Part shown: positions 61,897 to 64,000 of the stretch, piece after piece | How the letters are laid out: each line of letters begins with the position of its first letter | How positions within the stretch are numbered: the first letter of the stretch is position 1 | NCBI RefSeq assembly: GCF_003946865.1 | Contig: NZ_QXTH01000009.1 | Location: forward strand, 236,032-300,031 | Origin: Antribacter gilvus | GTDB lineage: Bacteria; Actinomycetota; Actinomycetes; Actinomycetales; Cellulomonadaceae | DNA length: 64,000 nt | Direction of reading: 5' to 3' | Program-made: the position numbers and the translations under genes | The notes under the pieces: model-generated | Databases searched by the model: none | What the model was told of the DNA's origin: nothing | The model's input: only the letters and a program-made list of their open reading frames with translations

Positions 61897-63111
61897 TCAG
61901 GGGCGTTCGCCGGACGTGCCGAGCTGGCCCAGCGCGAGGGCCACCTGCAGCACGAACGACTCCCGCGCGTCGAGCGGGTCCCACCCGGTGATCTCCGAGA
62001 CCTTGCGGAGGCGGTAGCGCACGGTGTTGGGGTGGACGTACAGACGGCGGGCCGCCGCCTCCAGCGAGCGGCCCGTGCCGAGGTACGCCGACAGGGTCTC
62101 CAGCACCGCGCCGCCCGCCTCCTCGAGGGGGCGGAACGCCTGCGCCACCAGGGTGCGCCGGGCGGTGACGTCGCCGGTCAGGACGCGCTCCGGCAGGAGG
62201 TCGTCCGCCTGGACGGGACGCGGGGCCTGCGGCCAGGCCGGGGCCGCGGCGAGCCCTGCGAGCGCCGCCCGCGCGGACCGCGCGGCGTCGGTGAGCGACG
62301 GGACGGCGGAGCCGATGACGACCGGGCCCGGCCCGAACCGGGGGAGCAGCGCGGTCGCGGCGGCGGCGAGGTCGCCCTCGCCGCCGAGGACCAGGACGAG
62401 ACGGTCGCCGTGGATGCCGACGAGCGCGTCCCCGGCAGCCCGGCGGGCGACGCGACGCAGCTCGGCGGTGCGGACGTCGTCGAGGGCGGCGGTCGCCGAC
62501 CCGACGACCACGAGCGCGCTGCCGCGCCCGCTCCAGCCGAGCGCGGAGACGCGGGAGCGCAGCGAGTCGTCGGCGTCGCCGCGGACGAGGGCGTCCACGA
62601 CGAGCGCCTCGAGGCGGGCGTCCCAGGCGCCGCGCATCTCGGCGGCGCGGGCGTAGACCTCGGCGGCGGAGAACGCGACCTCGCGCGAGTAGCGCAGCAC
62701 GGCCTCGCGCAGGTCGCGCTCCGCGCCGGGGGCGGCGATCTGGTCGGAGTGCGTCTCGACGACGTCGACCACCATGCGGACGAGCTGCAGCGTCTGCTGC
62801 AGGGAGATGGATCGCGTCAGCTCCGGCGGAGCGGCGGAGAACATGTCGCCCACCCCGTGCGGCTGCGTGTTCGGGTGGGTGAACCACGAGGTGAACGCGT
62901 TGATGCCGGCCTGGGCGACGAGGCCCACGTAGGAACGGTCCTCGGCGGGGAGGTCGCGGTACCAGGAGAGCTCGTCCTCGAGGCGACGGAGGGCCGACGC
63001 CGTGAGGAGGCCGCTCGCGTCACGGACCCGCTGGAGGTTCTGGCCTGCCTCGACGGGCGCCGCGGACGTGCTCGCGGGCTGGCGGCTGGTGGTGCGACGG
63101 GTGGCTGACAC
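61897..63111 (-). CDS. fasR: FasR-like PucR-family regulator of the fab genes
   Basis: 404 residues from GTG 63111; an ATG at 63150 in frame would add 13. N-terminal helical part (about 40-170: RLEDELSWYRDLPAEDRSYV and HPNTQPHGVGDMFS), a GGDEF-like middle and a C-terminal PucR HTH: SLEAAARRLYVHPNTVRYRL, RKVSEITGWDP. Same family and position as Streptomyces FasR, the transcriptional activator of fabD-fabH-acpP-fabF. Likely binds the 61781-61896 region. Confidence 0.82.
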   Translation of the reverse strand: MSATRRTTSRQPASTSAAPVEAGQNLQRVRDASGLLTASALRRLEDELSWYRDLPAEDRSYVGLVAQAGINAFTSWFTHPNTQPHGVGDMFSAAPPELTRSISLQQTLQLVRMVVDVVETHSDQIAAPGAERDLREAVLRYSREVAFSAAEVYARAAEMRGAWDARLEALVVDALVRGDADDSLRSRVSALGWSGRGSALVVVGSATAALDDVRTAELRRVARRAAGDALVGIHGDRLVLVLGGEGDLAAAATALLPRFGPGPVVIGSAVPSLTDAARSARAALAGLAAAPAWPQAPRPVQADDLLPERVLTGDVTARRTLVAQAFRPLEEAGGAVLETLSAYLGTGRSLEAAARRLYVHPNTVRYRLRKVSEITGWDPLDARESFVLQVALALGQLGTSGERP

Positions 63112-63200
63112 CCCAGGAGCATACGAGGGTGGCTTGTCGACAGTCCACAAACGGGCTGTGCCCGCGCACGACCAAGCGGGCGAAACGGTAGGGTCAAGGT

Positions 63201-63908
63201 ATGCCCCTGTTGCAACGGCTTCGTCAGCTCCTCCGGCGGCCCCTGTCCGCTTCGACCGTCGGAGTGCGCCGACAGTCGCCGTCCGCGCCCAAGCGCGGGG
63301 ACACGGTGCACGAGGATGCGTTGCGGGCCGTTCTGGTGGATGACCCCAACAACGAGGAGGCGTTCCAGGCGCTCGCGGAGGTGGTCCGTCGCCGGGCGGC
63401 GGAGTGGCCCGGACCGGACGACCCGCTGGCGGCGTCTCCGGACGACCAGACGGCCGAAGAGGTGCGCGCTCAGGCGGCGGACCTGGCGGTCTGGTCGCTC
63501 GCGGAGGAGCTCGCCGGGCACCCGCGCGGCTGGTACCCGCTGCTGGAGCTGGGCCGCCTGTCGCTGGCGGACGACCCGGAGGGTGCGGTGCGCCGGCTCA
63601 CCACGGCGGCGGAGCGCGACCCGGGGGGACGCGCGCTCGCCGAGGGCCTGGCGATCCTGCGGGACGCGGGCATGCACGTGGAGGCGCTGGGACTCGGCGT
63701 GGGGCACTGGCGGGTCCGGGACCATACGCCCGAGGTCGGACGGCACCTCGTCCTCGCGGCGATCGACGCCGACCGGGTCCTGGAGGCGCGGCACCACCTC
63801 GACGCGCTGGCCACGCACCCGGACAAGCAGGCGGTGGCGAGGCTGCGGCCGGACCTGGAGCGCGCCATCACGGAGGCGGAGGCGGCGCGCGGGGGCGCGC
63901 CGGCCTAG
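63201..63908 (+). CDS. Conserved actinobacterial helical-repeat protein
   Basis: 235 residues; ATG start, divergent from fasR with 89 bp between. A basic N-terminus (LLQRLRQLLRRPLS) is followed by TPR-like helical pairs: DDPNNEEAFQALAEVVRRRA, WYPLLELGRLSLADDPEGAV, GRALAEGLAILRDAGMH and DADRVLEARHHLDALAT. Likely a protein-protein interaction scaffold. Often found beside this fab cluster in related genomes, from memory. No enzymatic motif. Confidence 0.7.
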   Translation: MPLLQRLRQLLRRPLSASTVGVRRQSPSAPKRGDTVHEDALRAVLVDDPNNEEAFQALAEVVRRRAAEWPGPDDPLAASPDDQTAEEVRAQAADLAVWSLAEELAGHPRGWYPLLELGRLSLADDPEGAVRRLTTAAERDPGGRALAEGLAILRDAGMHVEALGLGVGHWRVRDHTPEVGRHLVLAAIDADRVLEARHHLDALATHPDKQAVARLRPDLERAITEAEAARGGAPA

Positions 63909-64000
63909 GGCGTGTTTCGGAATTGCGGGTTGACCTGGGGGTTCGGCATGCTGCGGGCTCGTGGTGGATGTTGCGGGTCGGCATGATCTGACGGATGAGG
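63909..64000. other. Window end, no gene recognised
   Basis: 92 bp after the helical-repeat gene. GCGGGT and TCGGCATG occur twice in near-repeats. It could be the edge of another gene or an insertion sequence, but the window ends before this can be judged. Confidence 0.3.

Noticed and set aside
63909..64000. Left end of an insertion sequence
   Set aside because: Too short to find a terminal repeat or transposase; cannot be supported.

Overview
The window comes from a high-GC Gram-positive actinobacterium. The evidence is GC-rich codon use, many GTG starts, the actinobacterial gene order fasR-fabD-fabH-acpP-fabF, a DUF3145 gene, sortase-anchored repeat proteins and a WhiB-type protein on a prophage. 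The cell-wall repeat proteins and the fab layout fit Micrococcales such as the Cellulomonas/Cellulosimicrobium/Promicromonospora group. The genus is an inference.

Layout. (1) 29-7632, host: a 2,044-residue repeat-rich surface protein ending in an LATTG sorting signal, then a secreted protein that looks like a copper amine oxidase catalytic core. (2) 7646-42932, a complete-looking 35.3-kb siphovirus prophage of HK97 type, integrated in the 3' half of a tRNA-Met(CAT) gene and bounded by a 49-bp direct repeat (attL/attR). In order it holds a tyrosine integrase, a divergent repressor/Cro switch with a palindromic operator, Xis, and a long run of translationally coupled early genes. These include a sliding-clamp-like protein, YqaJ exonuclease, RecT, a DNA methyltransferase with an HNH endonuclease gene nested in it, a resolvase-like nuclease, a WhiB-like protein, an origin-bearing replication gene and a DnaB-type helicase. 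After them come HNH, a possible cos site, terminases, portal, protease, capsid, tail genes, amidase endolysin and holin, closed by a strong terminator. Between that terminator and attR lie three CRISPR-repeat-like hairpins and a small minus-strand ORF. (3) 42884-56566, host: the tRNA-Met gene, a small gene, rtcB, and a second giant surface protein (about 35 repeats, LPATG anchor) interrupted by one in-frame TAG codon. (4) 56592-63908, host, mostly minus strand: DUF3145 protein, peptide deformylase, the fatty-acid synthesis cluster with its PucR-type regulator, and a divergent conserved gene.

How it works together. Before integration the two giant adhesin-like paralogues lay about 10 kb apart, with the tRNA gene between them. 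The prophage looks intact: both att sites, the lysogeny switch, replication, packaging, morphogenesis and lysis modules are all present. The fab cluster supplies the elongation enzymes of type II fatty-acid synthesis, and FasR is probably its activator.

Most notable: the CRISPR type I-E-like repeat triplet with too-short spacers inside the prophage end; the out-of-frame HNH gene inside the methyltransferase; the iteron origin inside the replication gene; the amber codon in the giant adhesin; and the copper amine oxidase core protein that keeps most of its catalytic residues.
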